DNA of 64,000 nt from Sulfurimonas sp. HSL3-7 (lineage in GTDB: Bacteria; Campylobacterota; Campylobacteria; Campylobacterales; Sulfurimonadaceae), in the NCBI RefSeq assembly GCF_039645985.1, contig NZ_CP147919.1:930001-994000 (forward strand), read 5' to 3'. Position numbers and translations under genes: made by a program. Every line of letters starts with the position of its first letter. The first letter of the stretch is position 1. Below the pieces are notes generated by a model. That model saw nothing but the letters and a program-made list of their open reading frames with translations. It was not told where the DNA came from and did no database searches. Below, piece after piece: positions 1 to 9,800 of this stretch.

Positions 1-704
1 GCAACCAGCGCATCCGCAGCATCGACAACAGAAGCGGTTTGTTGATACTGGTCGGGATATTGGGATTGAAGGTATCGCGTATAGAAGAGTGGTGCCACGA
101 GAACAACACGATCGACAACCGCGTCCGGCTGGCACATGATATCGATTATCTTAAAGAGGTCGTTAACAGTTATGTACATGATATTCGTGCGGCAGGACGT
201 TTTACCCGTTTTCTGGCTTCACACCGCTTTAAACTTAAAAAGTACAACTTCGGCTCACTCGAGATATTCTCAAACCAGAGTGTCTCGGATGTTGTCTTTG
301 ACTACTGCTGTCATCCGAAAACAGGTGATGAGATCGTTGCCTTCAATCAAGACGGCAAGGCCCATGTTCACCACAAGATGTGCAAACATGCCGCGAAGAT
401 GATGGAGGACGAGGTGCCGATGTTGTTTGTCCGTTGGCGGAAAGAACGTATCTTTAAATACAACATGATCGTCAGCATGCAGAATGCCAAAGGTGCATTG
501 GCCGGTTTCTTGACCTATCTTGTCAAATTGAACATAGATATCAACAGTATTGAACTGGGAAAAGAGAAAGGGGAACATATCCAGTACTGTGAACTGGAAT
601 TTCAGTCTCCAGAAGGCGATCTTAACCGTCTGCGCGGTAAAATAGAGCAAAAAATTAAAGTCATACAGTTTTTTCGCACCGACGATGCGTATCGAAGTAA
701 ATAG
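1..704 (+). CDS. spoT: RelA/SpoT-family (p)ppGpp synthetase/hydrolase, C-terminal part
   Basis: The reading frame is open from the left edge (first whole codon at base 3), so the gene begins outside the window and only about 234 C-terminal residues are seen. They contain the end of the synthetase region, a TGS-like segment (around [13 protein letters not shown]), the VHHKMC motif that follows TGS in SpoT/RelA proteins, and a terminal ACT-like regulatory domain (residues around [18 protein letters not shown]). The family makes and degrades the stringent-response alarmone (p)ppGpp in the cytoplasm. Campylobacterota usually carry one bifunctional SpoT, which is why I prefer this name, but the catalytic half is not visible. 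tyrS starts 11 bases downstream, suggesting co-transcription. Confidence 0.88.
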   Translation, partial: NQRIRSIDNRSGLLILVGILGLKVSRIEEWCHENNTIDNRVRLAHDIDYLKEVVNSYVHDIRAAGRFTRFLASHRFKLKKYNFGSLEIFSNQSVSDVVFDYCCHPKTGDEIVAFNQDGKAHVHHKMCKHAAKMMEDEVPMLFVRWRKERIFKYNMIVSMQNAKGALAGFLTYLVKLNIDINSIELGKEKGEHIQYCELEFQSPEGDLNRLRGKIEQKIKVIQFFRTDDAYRSK

Positions 705-715
705 ATAGGATAGAA

Positions 716-1915
716 ATGATTCAAGAAGCACTCCAGGAGATCCAAAGAGGCACGGCTGAGATAATAGACAATGAGCGTATTGAAAAGCTCTTGAAAGGCT
801 ATTTAGAAGAGGGCAAAACATACACCGTAAAAGCCGGTTTTGATCCTACCGCGCCCGATCTTCACCTTGGCCACACCGTACTGCTGCACAAGCTGGCTAC
901 ATTTCAAAAGTTTGGTGCGAAAGTTCAGTTTCTGATCGGCGATTTTACGGCACAGATCGGTGACCCTACCGGTAAAAGCGAGACGCGTAAAAAACTGTTG
1001 CCGGCGGATATCGCAAAGAATGCCGAATCGTATAAAGAGCAGGTCTTCAAGATACTTGATCCGGAAAAGACGGAAGTGGTATTCAACTCCGAGTGGATCA
1101 ACCCTTTAGGTGCGAGCGGTATGTTGGAACTGACGACCACGTTCAATGTTGCCCGTATGCTCGAACGTGATGATTTTGAAAAGCGCTATAAAGGCGGTGT
1201 CTCTATCTCGATCAGTGAATTCATCTATCCGCTTTTGCAAGGGTATGACAGCGTGCATCTGAAAAGCGATATCGAGATCGGGGGTACCGACCAGAAGTTC
1301 AATCTTTTGATGGGCCGCCATCTGCAGCGAAGCTATGAGATCGGAAAAGAGCAGGCCGTTTTGATGATGCCGATTCTTGAAGGTCTCGACGGTGTTCAAA
1401 AGATGAGCAAGAGCCTCGGCAACTATATCGGTGTCGAAGATGAGCCTAACGATATGTTCGGCAAGATACTGAGTATCTCCGATGCGCTTATGTGGCGCTA
1501 CTATGAGCTCTTGAGCGACAAAACACTCAAAGAGATCGAAGCGATCAAAGCGGGTGTTGAAGACGGCTCCCTGCATCCTAAAAAGGTCAAAGAGGACCTT
1601 GCCCAGGAGATCACCGCACGTTTTCACTCTGATGAGGCGGCGCAAGCTGCCAAAGCCGAGTTTGACAAGGTACATGCAAAAAGCCAGATCCCGACCGATC
1701 TCGAAGAGTTTGCGTTCGAAGGACCGATCTGGATCGCCAAGGTTTTGCACGAGTGTAAAATGGAGCCGTCAACGTCGCAAGCACGACGTGACATTAAGCA
1801 AGGTGCTGTTAAAATAGACCAACAAAAAGTATCGGATGAGCAGTTACAACTTGAGAGTGGCGAGTATGTCCTGCAAGTAGGGAAACGCAAGTTTGCACGA
1901 GTAAAGGTGAGATGA
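716..1915 (+). CDS. tyrS: tyrosyl-tRNA synthetase
   Basis: Cytoplasmic class I aminoacyl-tRNA synthetase that charges tRNA-Tyr. The 399-residue length is normal for the family. Visible signatures are the HIGH-type motif HLGHT near residue 51, the KMSKS motif (KMSKSLGNY) near residue 230, and a C-terminal S4 RNA-binding domain (about residues 335-399). It lies 11 bases after the SpoT gene, and its stop overlaps the start of the next gene (ATGA), so the three are probably translated from one message. Confidence 0.97.
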   Translation: MIQEALQEIQRGTAEIIDNERIEKLLKGYLEEGKTYTVKAGFDPTAPDLHLGHTVLLHKLATFQKFGAKVQFLIGDFTAQIGDPTGKSETRKKLLPADIAKNAESYKEQVFKILDPEKTEVVFNSEWINPLGASGMLELTTTFNVARMLERDDFEKRYKGGVSISISEFIYPLLQGYDSVHLKSDIEIGGTDQKFNLLMGRHLQRSYEIGKEQAVLMMPILEGLDGVQKMSKSLGNYIGVEDEPNDMFGKILSISDALMWRYYELLSDKTLKEIEAIKAGVEDGSLHPKKVKEDLAQEITARFHSDEAAQAAKAEFDKVHAKSQIPTDLEEFAFEGPIWIAKVLHECKMEPSTSQARRDIKQGAVKIDQQKVSDEQLQLESGEYVLQVGKRKFARVKVR

Positions 1916-3006
1916 TGGCATTAGCACCATTGAAAATTGGAAAGTATATTATTGAGAAACCTATTGTACAAGGCGGTATGGGTGTCGGTATCAGTTGGGA
2001 TCAACTTGCAGGCAATGTCTCAAAAGAGGGTGGTCTCGGTATTGTCAGCGCAGTAGGCACAGGGTACTACAATAACAAAGCATTCTCCCACAAACTGGTA
2101 GCTGACCGTCCTTTGGACGTGCAGAACTTCTACTCAAAAGACGGACTCAAAGCGATCCATGACAATGCGCGAAAGATCTGTGGAGACAAGCCTCTCGGTG
2201 TCAATATCCTGTATGCTATCAATGATTACGGGCGTGTTGTACGTGACGCCTGTGAGATCGGTTTTGATATCATTATTACCGGGGCGGGACTTCCGACCAA
2301 TATGCCGGAATTTACCGAGGGCTATCCCGATGTCGCGCTTGTACCGATCGTCTCTTCGCCGAAGGCGCTGAAGATCATTAACAAACGCTGGCAGAAACGT
2401 TACAACCGTCTTCCTGACGCGGTTATCCTTGAGGGCCCGAAAAGCGGCGGCCACCAGGGCTTTACTTATGAACAGTGTGCTATGGAGGAGAATCAGCTCG
2501 AAAACCTGGTTGCCCCGGTAGTCGAAGAGGCAAAAGTGTGGGGTGACATCCCTGTGATTGCGGCCGGTGGTATCTGGGATAAAAATGACATTGATCAGAT
2601 GATCGCACTGGGCGCATCCGGCGTTCAGATGGGAACACGTTTTATCGGAACGAAAGAGTGTGATGCCCACGCCAACTTCAAAAAAGTACTGCTTGATGCC
2701 AAAGAAGAGGATATCATTCTGATGAAATCCCCGGTCGGCTACCCGGCTCGGGGTGTGCGTACAAACCTTACCTCGCTAGTCGAGACACGGACCGGTCCGG
2801 ACATCAAATGTATCTCAAACTGTGTCGCACCGTGTAACCGCGGCGTTGAAGCCAAAGAGGTCGGTTTTTGTATCGCCGACCGTCTCAGCGATGCCTATGA
2901 AGGCAATACCGAACTGGGACTCTTCTTCTCGGGTACAAACGGGTACCGTTTGACGGAACTTCTTTCAGTCAAAGAGTTGATGGTAAAATTGACAGAGGGT
3001 GAATAG
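1912..3006 (+). CDS. nitronate monooxygenase / FabK-like FMN-dependent TIM-barrel protein
   Basis: 364-residue flavoprotein of the 2-nitropropane dioxygenase family. The start region [18 protein letters not shown], the [10 protein letters not shown] motif and the FMN phosphate-binding segments [10 protein letters not shown] and [14 protein letters not shown] are all present. Family members oxidise alkyl nitronates or, in the FabK branch, reduce enoyl-ACP; sequence inspection does not separate these. A cysteine-containing stretch near the C-terminus ([12 protein letters not shown]) resembles Campylobacterota homologues. The start overlaps the tyrS stop by 4 bases; a second ATG follows immediately at 1915. 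Confidence 0.85.
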   Translation: MMALAPLKIGKYIIEKPIVQGGMGVGISWDQLAGNVSKEGGLGIVSAVGTGYYNNKAFSHKLVADRPLDVQNFYSKDGLKAIHDNARKICGDKPLGVNILYAINDYGRVVRDACEIGFDIIITGAGLPTNMPEFTEGYPDVALVPIVSSPKALKIINKRWQKRYNRLPDAVILEGPKSGGHQGFTYEQCAMEENQLENLVAPVVEEAKVWGDIPVIAAGGIWDKNDIDQMIALGASGVQMGTRFIGTKECDAHANFKKVLLDAKEEDIILMKSPVGYPARGVRTNLTSLVETRTGPDIKCISNCVAPCNRGVEAKEVGFCIADRLSDAYEGNTELGLFFSGTNGYRLTELLSVKELMVKLTEGE

Positions 3007-3012
3007 CGCAGG

Positions 3013-4452
3013 ATGTTGCGTCTTCTAGCCTCTTTTCTGTTTTTTGCCTCTCTGCTGCTGGCGGCTTCGACCAAAACAGAGCTCGACAGTGCAAAAAAGA
3101 ACCTCTATTCCTCTTCCAAATCCAACCTTTTCAAAGCCTATGACACCTATAAACGCCATTATCTAAAAGCGTTGATAAACGGGGATATCAAGACACAAAA
3201 ACGCTGTTTGAACGGTATCGTCATTGCCGGTGAAAAACTCCATATCGATGTCGATGAATATGAGAAGAAGCTTGCGGTGGTCGAGTCCGAAATGGCGAGA
3301 AATCCTTCAACAAAAAAGACGGTAGATGAAAAAAGTGCTGTCTCCCAGGCGACAAAGACGGAAAAGATCAAACAGGAAAAAGTGAAAGAGAAGAAGGTAA
3401 AGATACGCTCCCAACATGCTCTATCCGGGTTTACCTGGGAAGGGAGTAGCCTTGTCCTCGATTTTGATTTTACCTTGAAAAAAAGTGATATCAACTACTT
3501 TAAACTCCGACCAGAGGGAAAGAAAGGGTATCGCTATATCTTCGATGTCCACGCTATTGTGCATAAAAAGCCGGTTATCAAACATAAAGAGATCAAACGT
3601 ATTACCATCTCCCAATATAAACGCGATACCATCCGTATCGTCATCGAGAGCCAAAATGCGTTGAACCCGCGTTTCAGATATGAGGGAAACTCTCTGGTCA
3701 TCAATCTCGGGGTAAGTAAAGTCTATGCACCTAAAGCAAAACAGATGCCGCGTGTGACAAAGAAAGATAAGCTGATCATTATTGACCCGGGACATGGCGG
3801 CCGAGACGGCGGTGCAGTCGGCTATAAAGGGCATCTGGAAAAAGATATCGTTTTACAGATCTCCAACCGCCTGGCCAAAGTACTGCGAAATCAGGGCTAC
3901 AAGGTCAGGATGACGCGTGACACAGACAAAACGCTTACCTTGAAATGGCGTACCAAGTTTACCCGAAAAAACAATCCGGATCTTTTTATCTCCATTCATG
4001 CCAATTCGGTACCGAAGAAGAAGGCGAGTAAAGCATCCGGTATCGAGATCTATTATCTCGATCCGAAAAAGGGTTCGAAACGTTCCAGCCGTTTGGAGAG
4101 ACAGGAGAACTCTGCTGATTACAAGGCGATGGACCGGAGTTTCAGTGAACTTTTGAGTGCAACACAAAGCCGGATAAAGGTAAGAGAATCCAACTTTCTG
4201 GCGATCGATCTGGGACAGAATGTCGTCAGCCGCCTTAGAGAGAAACGTTTCAAGGTCAAAGATGCGAAAGTGGCAGGCGGAAACTTCTGGGTGCTTGTCG
4301 GTGCCACGTCAGCTGCAACACTGGTGGAGGTCGGCTTTGTCTCTCATCCCAAAGAGGTGCAGCTGCTGATAAATAAACGTTATCAGCAGGCATTTGCGGA
4401 AGGGTTGGCCGATGGGGTTGAACAGTACTTCATAAATAAAGAACGTCGTTAG
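3013..4452 (+). CDS. N-acetylmuramoyl-L-alanine amidase (AMIN + amidase_3)
   Basis: Periplasmic zinc amidase that cuts the amide between N-acetylmuramic acid and the stem peptide. A signal peptide (about residues 1-20, no lipobox) leads into a charged linker, then an AMIN-type domain (about 135-235) and an amidase_3 domain (about 252-470). Likely zinc/catalytic positions are visible: His in DPGHGGRDGG, Glu in HLEKDI, His in SIHANS and Glu in LVEVGFVSH. The AMIN-amidase_3 layout matches AmiC/AmiB enzymes, which are switched on by LytM activators. An FtsEX/EnvC-like module lies at 42.0-44.7 kb in this window. It starts 7 bases after the preceding gene and converges with the Crp-type regulator. 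Confidence 0.93.
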   Translation: MLRLLASFLFFASLLLAASTKTELDSAKKNLYSSSKSNLFKAYDTYKRHYLKALINGDIKTQKRCLNGIVIAGEKLHIDVDEYEKKLAVVESEMARNPSTKKTVDEKSAVSQATKTEKIKQEKVKEKKVKIRSQHALSGFTWEGSSLVLDFDFTLKKSDINYFKLRPEGKKGYRYIFDVHAIVHKKPVIKHKEIKRITISQYKRDTIRIVIESQNALNPRFRYEGNSLVINLGVSKVYAPKAKQMPRVTKKDKLIIIDPGHGGRDGGAVGYKGHLEKDIVLQISNRLAKVLRNQGYKVRMTRDTDKTLTLKWRTKFTRKNNPDLFISIHANSVPKKKASKASGIEIYYLDPKKGSKRSSRLERQENSADYKAMDRSFSELLSATQSRIKVRESNFLAIDLGQNVVSRLREKRFKVKDAKVAGGNFWVLVGATSAATLVEVGFVSHPKEVQLLINKRYQQAFAEGLADGVEQYFINKERR

Positions 4453-4462
4453 AGAGTATCTG

Positions 4463-5101
4463 CTATTCAAACAGAACGCGCAGCCCTTCACGGTTGGTGA
4501 TTAGATAACCGTGCCTGCCTTTTTCGAGCAGCCCCAGGATGGAGAGCCTTTTAAGTGTACGCGAGAGGGTCTCGGGTGTCATATGCAGATCTTCCGCGAG
4601 CTGATAGTTTTTGAGTTCGCCTAAAAGGGATTCATTCTCGTAAAGATATTTGGCGAGTCTGGCGGTCGTGTCGAGAACGATATTGAGATCGATCACCTCT
4701 TCGAGGTTTTTGATCTTGCGCGAGAGCGACTTGATAAATGAGAAAGCGATCTTGGGATCGTCCATAAAGTGCTCTTTAAAGCGTTTGTAGTCGATCGATA
4801 TGACTGCCCCGTCTGTCTCAAATGAGGCTGAAGCAGGATAGGGGATCTGCTCTAAAGTAGCCATCTCAGCAATAAAGATCGGGGCGTGAAAACGCCGCAT
4901 GACCACTTCACTGTTCTTTTGATCGGTCTTGTAGACCTTTACAACCCCCTCTGCCAAAAAAAGCAAAGAAGTAGGCTTCTCTTTTTCATAAAAGAGGATA
5001 CTCCCTTTTTGATAGGTGGTTTTTTTCGAAATTCGTTCCAGTTTACGAATAGCCTCTTCGCTCAGCTCTTCAAAAAAATAATGCTGCTGTAATTTCGTCA
5101 T
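4463..5101 (-). CDS. Crp/Fnr-family transcriptional regulator
   Basis: 212-residue regulator with an N-terminal cyclic-nucleotide-binding-like beta-roll (about residues 10-120), a long dimerisation helix (about 125-150) and a C-terminal HTH (recognition helix near MTPETLSRTLKRL). The protein contains no cysteine, so it cannot hold the FNR-type iron-sulfur cluster. It may instead sense a small molecule, haem-bound gas or nitrogen oxide, like the Dnr/NssR branch; this is inference. It is a single gene that converges with the amidase, 10 bases away. Confidence 0.9.
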   Translation of the reverse strand: MTKLQQHYFFEELSEEAIRKLERISKKTTYQKGSILFYEKEKPTSLLFLAEGVVKVYKTDQKNSEVVMRRFHAPIFIAEMATLEQIPYPASASFETDGAVISIDYKRFKEHFMDDPKIAFSFIKSLSRKIKNLEEVIDLNIVLDTTARLAKYLYENESLLGELKNYQLAEDLHMTPETLSRTLKRLSILGLLEKGRHGYLITNREGLRVLFE

Positions 5102-5293
5102 TGTTCACTTTTGTTTTTATGGTGTTGATTATAGCATTCATCCAAGATGAGGCTATGTCAAATAATCTTTCACTGGGCCTGAATAGGAACCGATAAATGA
5201 TAGAGAGGTGCAGCTTTACAGAGGTCAGTCTTGTCGAAGAGTGCGTGATATTCAGCCATATAAAGTAAGCAGTGCGATTGTCAATGCACCCTT

Positions 5294-6370
5294 TTATCCG
5301 ACCGCTTTGTACTCCAGTTTTCCGGCAACAGCCTCTTTTGCGTGAATAAGGTTCTCGATCTGAAGTTTTACCTTGTCATATCGGAACTGCTCTTTAAAGC
5401 CCTGAATACGGCCGCCTGAAGCGTTGGGATGGCCGCCGCCGCCGGCCCACTCTTTGGCGATAAGCGAGACATCGACCTGGTTGTTGGCACGCAGGCTCAT
5501 GGTGCCGCGGGTCGAGACATCGACGATAAAGTCATACTCGGGGTAAGCGACTAAAAAGCCGTTTCCGATGATGGAGGTGTTGCCGACACCGTAGGATAGA
5601 AAGCCTTTGTACCCTTTATAGTAAATGGTCATATAATCTGTTTTCGCACCAAGCATCTTGACGATAAAGCGTGTGGCCAGATTATCCAGGGTATCATCGT
5701 CGTTTTCACGGAAAAAATCTTTTTTTAGGGCATGGATTTTTTCGTCGAGGATGATATTGGCATTGGCCATATTGACCATTTGAGCGGCCTCTTTGAGCAG
5801 GGCAACCTTGTATTTCCGGTCTTCATCGCCAAAGATAACACGGTTGAGCTCACGCGTTTCGGTGACAAGACGCATACAGACTTTACCATATTCAAAGTTT
5901 TCCACTTCATCTTGAAGCCAAAGATCGACGGCATTGACCACGGCGACAAATTTTGACATCCACTCCGGCTCATCGAGTTCAAACGTTGCTTTGGCGTACT
6001 CATAGGTGAGTTTTGTGGCGCACTTGGAGGTGTCCAAAAAATACCATTCGTATTTGTTGGCACACTCTTGCCCGCTACCGTGGTGGTCACGCAGTATGAT
6101 CTCAATCTGTTTGCCTGCATCATTCAGCCTTTCGACTTCACGGTTTAGCCATTTGGCTTCATCAAGAGTCAGGTTCAGGTCGGTGATAAAGACAACAGAA
6201 GGTTCATCGCTCTTTCTAAGAACGTCAAGGATCTCATTGAGCCGTTCGATGACTTCGGCACCGTAGTTGGCATTATAGGAATAGATTTTGTATGGAGTAT
6301 ATTCCATGACAAGTTGGCATGAATAGCCATCAAGGTCGATGTGGGAGAGGTGATGGATGGTAGGCTTCAA
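5294..6370 (-). CDS. DHH/DHHA1-family phosphoesterase
   Basis: 358-residue cytoplasmic protein of the DHH superfamily. The N-terminal HIDLDGYSCQLV motif, a conserved Asp (VFITDLNL) and the DHH-like LRDHHGSG motif provide metal ligands. The C-terminal DHHA1 domain ends with the characteristic GGGGHPNASGG. Relatives include nano-RNases and pAp phosphatases (NrnA/NrnB); the exact substrate cannot be read from the sequence. It is followed at 6414 by an Rrf2 gene on the same strand, upstream in transcription order by 43 bases, so the two may share a message. Confidence 0.88.
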   Translation of the reverse strand: MKPTIHHLSHIDLDGYSCQLVMEYTPYKIYSYNANYGAEVIERLNEILDVLRKSDEPSVVFITDLNLTLDEAKWLNREVERLNDAGKQIEIILRDHHGSGQECANKYEWYFLDTSKCATKLTYEYAKATFELDEPEWMSKFVAVVNAVDLWLQDEVENFEYGKVCMRLVTETRELNRVIFGDEDRKYKVALLKEAAQMVNMANANIILDEKIHALKKDFFRENDDDTLDNLATRFIVKMLGAKTDYMTIYYKGYKGFLSYGVGNTSIIGNGFLVAYPEYDFIVDVSTRGTMSLRANNQVDVSLIAKEWAGGGGHPNASGGRIQGFKEQFRYDKVKLQIENLIHAKEAVAGKLEYKAVG

Positions 6371-6413
6371 TTGGTTCCTTTGGTGCTGTCTGGATGTTGT
6401 ATCAGGATTTGGA

Positions 6414-6818
6414 CTATTGTTCTAAAATATCCGCTAGGGTAAGCTGCTCGAGAAAATTGTCTATTTTCCCCTGAAGACGGTTTAAAAACGGCCAGATCGA
6501 GCAAGCAGAGGACTTTTCGGATGGGCATTTGCTCTCACTTGAGGCACAGTCGAATACGGCGGGAGATTTTCCTTCTGCCGCGCACATAATGTCATGGACC
6601 GAGATCTCGGAGCTCTCTTTAGCCAGGGAAAATCCGCCGTGAGCCCCCTTGAAAGAGTTCAGAAGTCCTTTGCGCGCCATCGCCTGTAAAATTTTTGCTA
6701 AAAAGCTTTTTGAGATGTCGAGCTCTCTAGAGAGGGTCTCGGCATCCATAGGTTTATCTGCTTTGGCCAGTAAGATAAGTGATAAAAGTGCGTATTCGCT
6801 TGCACGGGTCATTAGCAT
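6414..6818 (-). CDS. Rrf2-family transcriptional regulator
   Basis: 134-residue winged-helix regulator. The N-terminal TRASEYAL(L) opening and the HTH with KSFLAKILQAMARKGLL are typical of Rrf2. Four cysteines are clustered in the C-terminal half (IMC; FDC; KC; AC), as in IscR/NsrR-type members that bind an iron-sulfur cluster and sense iron, cluster status or nitric oxide. It lies upstream of the DHH phosphoesterase gene on the same strand. The ligand is not inferable. Confidence 0.9.
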   Translation of the reverse strand: MLMTRASEYALLSLILLAKADKPMDAETLSRELDISKSFLAKILQAMARKGLLNSFKGAHGGFSLAKESSEISVHDIMCAAEGKSPAVFDCASSESKCPSEKSSACSIWPFLNRLQGKIDNFLEQLTLADILEQ

Positions 6819-6953
6819 GTAAAAGTATCCAAATAATATATTTTATAATCACAGGTATTATAGCACATGGAGCTTTGAGGGGTTGGGATAGTGGCTGGAT
6901 ACTGTAATATATCTTTAATTATTGGGGCGTTGAAGAGGTTTTTGAGAATCGTG

Positions 6954-6982
6954 TTGTTGATAAAGAAATAATTGGCTATAAT
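6954..6982 (+). promoter_or_regulatory. candidate sigma-70 promoter for rpsO
   Basis: TTGTTG at 6954-6959 and a consensus TATAAT at 6977-6982 are separated by 17 bases and lie 65 bases upstream of the rpsO start. A good ribosome-binding site (ACGGAGG) precedes the ATG. Confidence 0.65.
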
Positions 6983-7047
6983 TCGCGTCCAACAATCCCG
7001 GCAATCGTGCTGATGATTGAAATTTATATACCCTTACGGAGGCTATT

Positions 7048-7323
7048 ATGGCTTTAGATGCGGCGAAAAAACAAGAAATTGTAAGCAAATTCGGCAAAAA
7101 CGATACAGATACTGGTTCATCAGAAGTTCAAATCGCACTACTAAGTGCTCGTATTACAGAATTGACTGAACACCTTAAAACATTTAAAAAAGATCACGCT
7201 TCACGTCTTGGTCTTCTTAAACTTGTCGGTCAACGTCGTCGTTTGATGCGTTACCTTAAGCGTACAAACAGAGAGAGCTACCTTAAAACAATCGAAGCAC
7301 TTTCTATCCGCGACAACATCTAA
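7048..7323 (+). CDS. rpsO: 30S ribosomal protein S15
   Basis: 91-residue S15, the standard length, binding 16S rRNA in the platform of the small subunit. Family signatures include [12 protein letters not shown], the helical [18 protein letters not shown] and the C-terminal [13 protein letters not shown]. It stands alone, with a consensus promoter upstream and a hairpin plus T-rich tract downstream. Confidence 0.98.
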   Translation: MALDAAKKQEIVSKFGKNDTDTGSSEVQIALLSARITELTEHLKTFKKDHASRLGLLKLVGQRRRLMRYLKRTNRESYLKTIEALSIRDNI

Positions 7324-7331
7324 TCTTGCAT

Positions 7332-7363
7332 GCAACGCTTTCGCGTTGCTGTTTCCTCTTTTT
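7332..7363 (+). terminator. Rho-independent terminator after rpsO
   Basis: A 7-bp perfect stem (GCAACGC / GCGTTGC) with a TTTC loop lies 8 bases after the rpsO stop and is followed by a T-rich run ending in TTTTT. Confidence 0.8.
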
Positions 7364-7697
7364 CCCTTACGTTATAATTATCTTCTCATATTTTTATCAT
7401 CTTTGCTGGTTTTAATCAATACCTTGTTAGTCTACATCCCTGCTTTAACGGATCGTTGATTTTGAGAGAGTAGAGACGGCTTAACCATTTTTTATATCGG
7501 AGTGCAGCGCTAAGCGTAAATGTGAAAGCATCATGGGCAAAATAAAAAAGCTGAAGCTATTGCAAGGGCTTTGGTGAACGCCGATATTAAAACGGACAAA
7601 CCTCTCGAAACAGCGATAGGTGCAGCAAGAAGAATACGAGAGGGTTTAGGTTACTGCCCTCTTTTTTGTATAATGTGATTTTTTGTAAAGGGTAATA
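7364..7697. other. gap between rpsO and the PKD lipoprotein; possible gene remnant
   Basis: No complete gene is visible. From about 7526 to 7678 one plus-strand frame is open for roughly 50 codons and reads like a real protein tail (KAEAIARALVNADIKTDKP and then IGAARRIREGLG), but it has a stop just upstream and no start or ribosome-binding site. It may be the decayed end of a lost gene. I do not recognise the family. Confidence 0.3.
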
Positions 7698-9074
7698 ATG
7701 AAATATTTTAGTGTTATAAGTGCTATCTTTGTACTGCTTTTTTCAGGCTGTGCGGTGGATGTTGTCTCGAGAACGGATTACGCCAAGATCTATGCATCAG
7801 CTACGTCATGCGGTGATGACAGCGAGAAGACCCAGGCCGATGCGGTGAATGAACTGACCAAAAACTACCCTTTGATTGCGGAAGATCTGAGTTCGTATAT
7901 CAAGGTTCAAAAGCGTGATGCCAACGGTACGGTCTGTTATGACGCCTTTATCACGAAAAGAGGATGGGATCGCTACACCAGGGCTTTTAAAAACAGACAG
8001 CAAGAGATTATTCAGTATGCAGATGAGAATGCAAAGGTCTTTGAATACAACAATAAAAAGGTCCTGATCAAGACAATGCTGAAGGAACGCCGGCAGTTCA
8101 ATCAGAAACTCGAAAGTGCGAAAAAACTTGCCCCGATGGACATAGAACCTTTTTTGCTTGATTATAAGAGTCTGGAAAATGCCATCAATGTTCTCCCTTC
8201 TGTCAAGATAAAAGTGCATCCGTGCAACCATAACAGAAACTACAACTGTGATATCGTTTTTTCGGCGGAAGTACAAGATGAGTCGAAAAAACTGCTTTAT
8301 CTATGGGACTTCGGCGAGGGTTCAAAGTCCGAGAAGAAAAAACCGGTCCACCGTTATACGACAGAAGGCAGCTACAATGTCTCGCTTCAGGTCACCGATG
8401 AATCCGGTCTAAGTACCTTTCGCACCGAAGACGTCTTAGTCATCAAAAGTAAAAATGTGCCGAAAACAGCCGGAAAAAATAGCCTGAAAGCCTATTTTAT
8501 TCTTGACAAGAAGTCCTACAGTGTCAATGAAGAGGTAGATTTTGACAACCGTTCGCGCAGTGTCGGCAGCGAAATAGAAAGTTACCTCTGGGATTTTGGC
8601 GACGGCAAAACGTCGGGTGTTCGAAACCCGAAACACCGCTATGAAAAAGCGGGCAGATATGTTGTCAAGTACAAGGTCTGCAACGGCGCTAATCACTGTG
8701 CCTATGCCTCGAGCGGAATCAAAATCGTGCCGAAGGCAAACGCAGTGAAGCCAGTGACAAAAAAAGTGAAGCCTGTTCAGAAAAGAGCCCAGCCTGTTGT
8801 CGCAAAGGCAAAGAAAACACGTTCCTTTGATGCGAGAGCGGGTGAAAGTATTGACGACTATATAGCAAGGCGTGGCCAGCCGTCTGAAAAGATCGACAAG
8901 AAAGAGGGCTCGACAAAAGCCTACAAGTTTGGGAATGTCTGGTTACTGGTAAAATATGACAAAATTATGTGTGCTGTAGAAGAGAAAGGCTTTAAAACAA
9001 CCTTGCTTGGTAAGCCCAAAAAGTGTAACTGGCATAAGAAGTATGCTGAAAAATATATGCTGGATCTGCAATAG
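7698..9074 (+). CDS. PKD-domain lipoprotein
   Basis: 458-residue predicted lipoprotein: signal peptide with lipobox LFSGC (Cys18). The N-terminal region is of unknown type (about 20-165). Two PKD beta-sandwich domains follow (about 170-255 and 265-350), each with the characteristic LWDFGEG / LWDFGDG motif followed by HRY. After a Lys/Pro/Val-rich linker (about 355-385) comes a C-terminal module (about 390-458) with GESIDDYIARRGQPSEK and two cysteines, resembling small envelope proteins of the DUF2845 type. PKD domains mediate protein or sugar contacts at the cell surface. Start is supported by AAGGGT 7 bases upstream. Function unknown. Confidence 0.85.
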   Translation: MKYFSVISAIFVLLFSGCAVDVVSRTDYAKIYASATSCGDDSEKTQADAVNELTKNYPLIAEDLSSYIKVQKRDANGTVCYDAFITKRGWDRYTRAFKNRQQEIIQYADENAKVFEYNNKKVLIKTMLKERRQFNQKLESAKKLAPMDIEPFLLDYKSLENAINVLPSVKIKVHPCNHNRNYNCDIVFSAEVQDESKKLLYLWDFGEGSKSEKKKPVHRYTTEGSYNVSLQVTDESGLSTFRTEDVLVIKSKNVPKTAGKNSLKAYFILDKKSYSVNEEVDFDNRSRSVGSEIESYLWDFGDGKTSGVRNPKHRYEKAGRYVVKYKVCNGANHCAYASSGIKIVPKANAVKPVTKKVKPVQKRAQPVVAKAKKTRSFDARAGESIDDYIARRGQPSEKIDKKEGSTKAYKFGNVWLLVKYDKIMCAVEEKGFKTTLLGKPKKCNWHKKYAEKYMLDLQ

Positions 9075-9221
9075 TACTATTTACTCCCCCTTCTGCTGTC
9101 GATAGGGCAGCAGTACTCCACGATTGTCTTTAGTCCCTATTTCGTGACACTTTCGCGCAGCGAGACCGCTTGGTCTGGTTTTGTCGAACTCCGGTTCAAA
9201 TGCCAAGAGCTGTGCGGCTGT

Positions 9222-9797
9222 TTAGCGGAAGAGGGTTCTCTGATTGATGATCTCATCCTGCAACTGCAAAAATGCCGAACGCGATGCGATCTCGACAGCA
9301 TAGGCAGGGTTGTCCTGGTAACGGCCGAAATTACTGATCCCTTTCCCATGGGCATATGATTCATAAAAGCGTTTCTTATCGACTGTCAGAAACTTTACTT
9401 TCAGTATGAAACTGAATTTGGTCGGCTGCCAGTCGACATTCGAGTTGGAGTAGGACATCGTCTCGATCTGCGGTACGAAGATAAAACGGATACGGTGCTC
9501 ACCGATCTTCGGATCATCAAGCGAATCGATCCGATGCACTTCGGTAAAGACATTTCCAAGCACTTTTTTAAGTGCCGCTTCACTCTCTTTATAGGGGCTG
9601 TATCGCAGCTCATCATTGTTACCGCCCGGAGTGGTGACCTGCAGAGCGTACAGCTCTGACGGAATATAATAGGCGACGGTGCGATGAATGGTGACAGGCC
9701 GCTCTTTTATGATCTTGGAGAGTTCAGGTGCCACGGAGATATCATGGATACAGCCGCTCATCAGAACAAGAGGGAAAAGCAGGAAAAGCGTTCTCAA
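9222..9797 (-). CDS. putative lipoprotein of unknown function
   Basis: 191 residues beginning with a signal peptide and lipobox LMSGC (Cys16), so probably anchored in the outer membrane. The rest is a mixed alpha/beta chain with no motif I recognise; the pattern of a short beta-rich lipoprotein near LPS genes (ELYALQVTTPGG, IRFIFVPQIETMSYS, FSFILKVKFLTVD) recalls LPS-transport or ABC-type auxiliary lipoproteins, which is only a guess. The start is TTG at 9797, 4 bases after the kdsB stop, so it is probably translated with kdsB. Confidence 0.75.
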   Translation of the reverse strand: MRTLFLLFPLVLMSGCIHDISVAPELSKIIKERPVTIHRTVAYYIPSELYALQVTTPGGNNDELRYSPYKESEAALKKVLGNVFTEVHRIDSLDDPKIGEHRIRFIFVPQIETMSYSNSNVDWQPTKFSFILKVKFLTVDKKRFYESYAHGKGISNFGRYQDNPAYAVEIASRSAFLQLQDEIINQRTLFR

Positions 9798-9800
9798 ACC

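Noticed and set aside
4463-5101. FNR-type oxygen sensor
   Set aside because: The protein has no cysteine at all, so an FNR iron-sulfur cluster is impossible.
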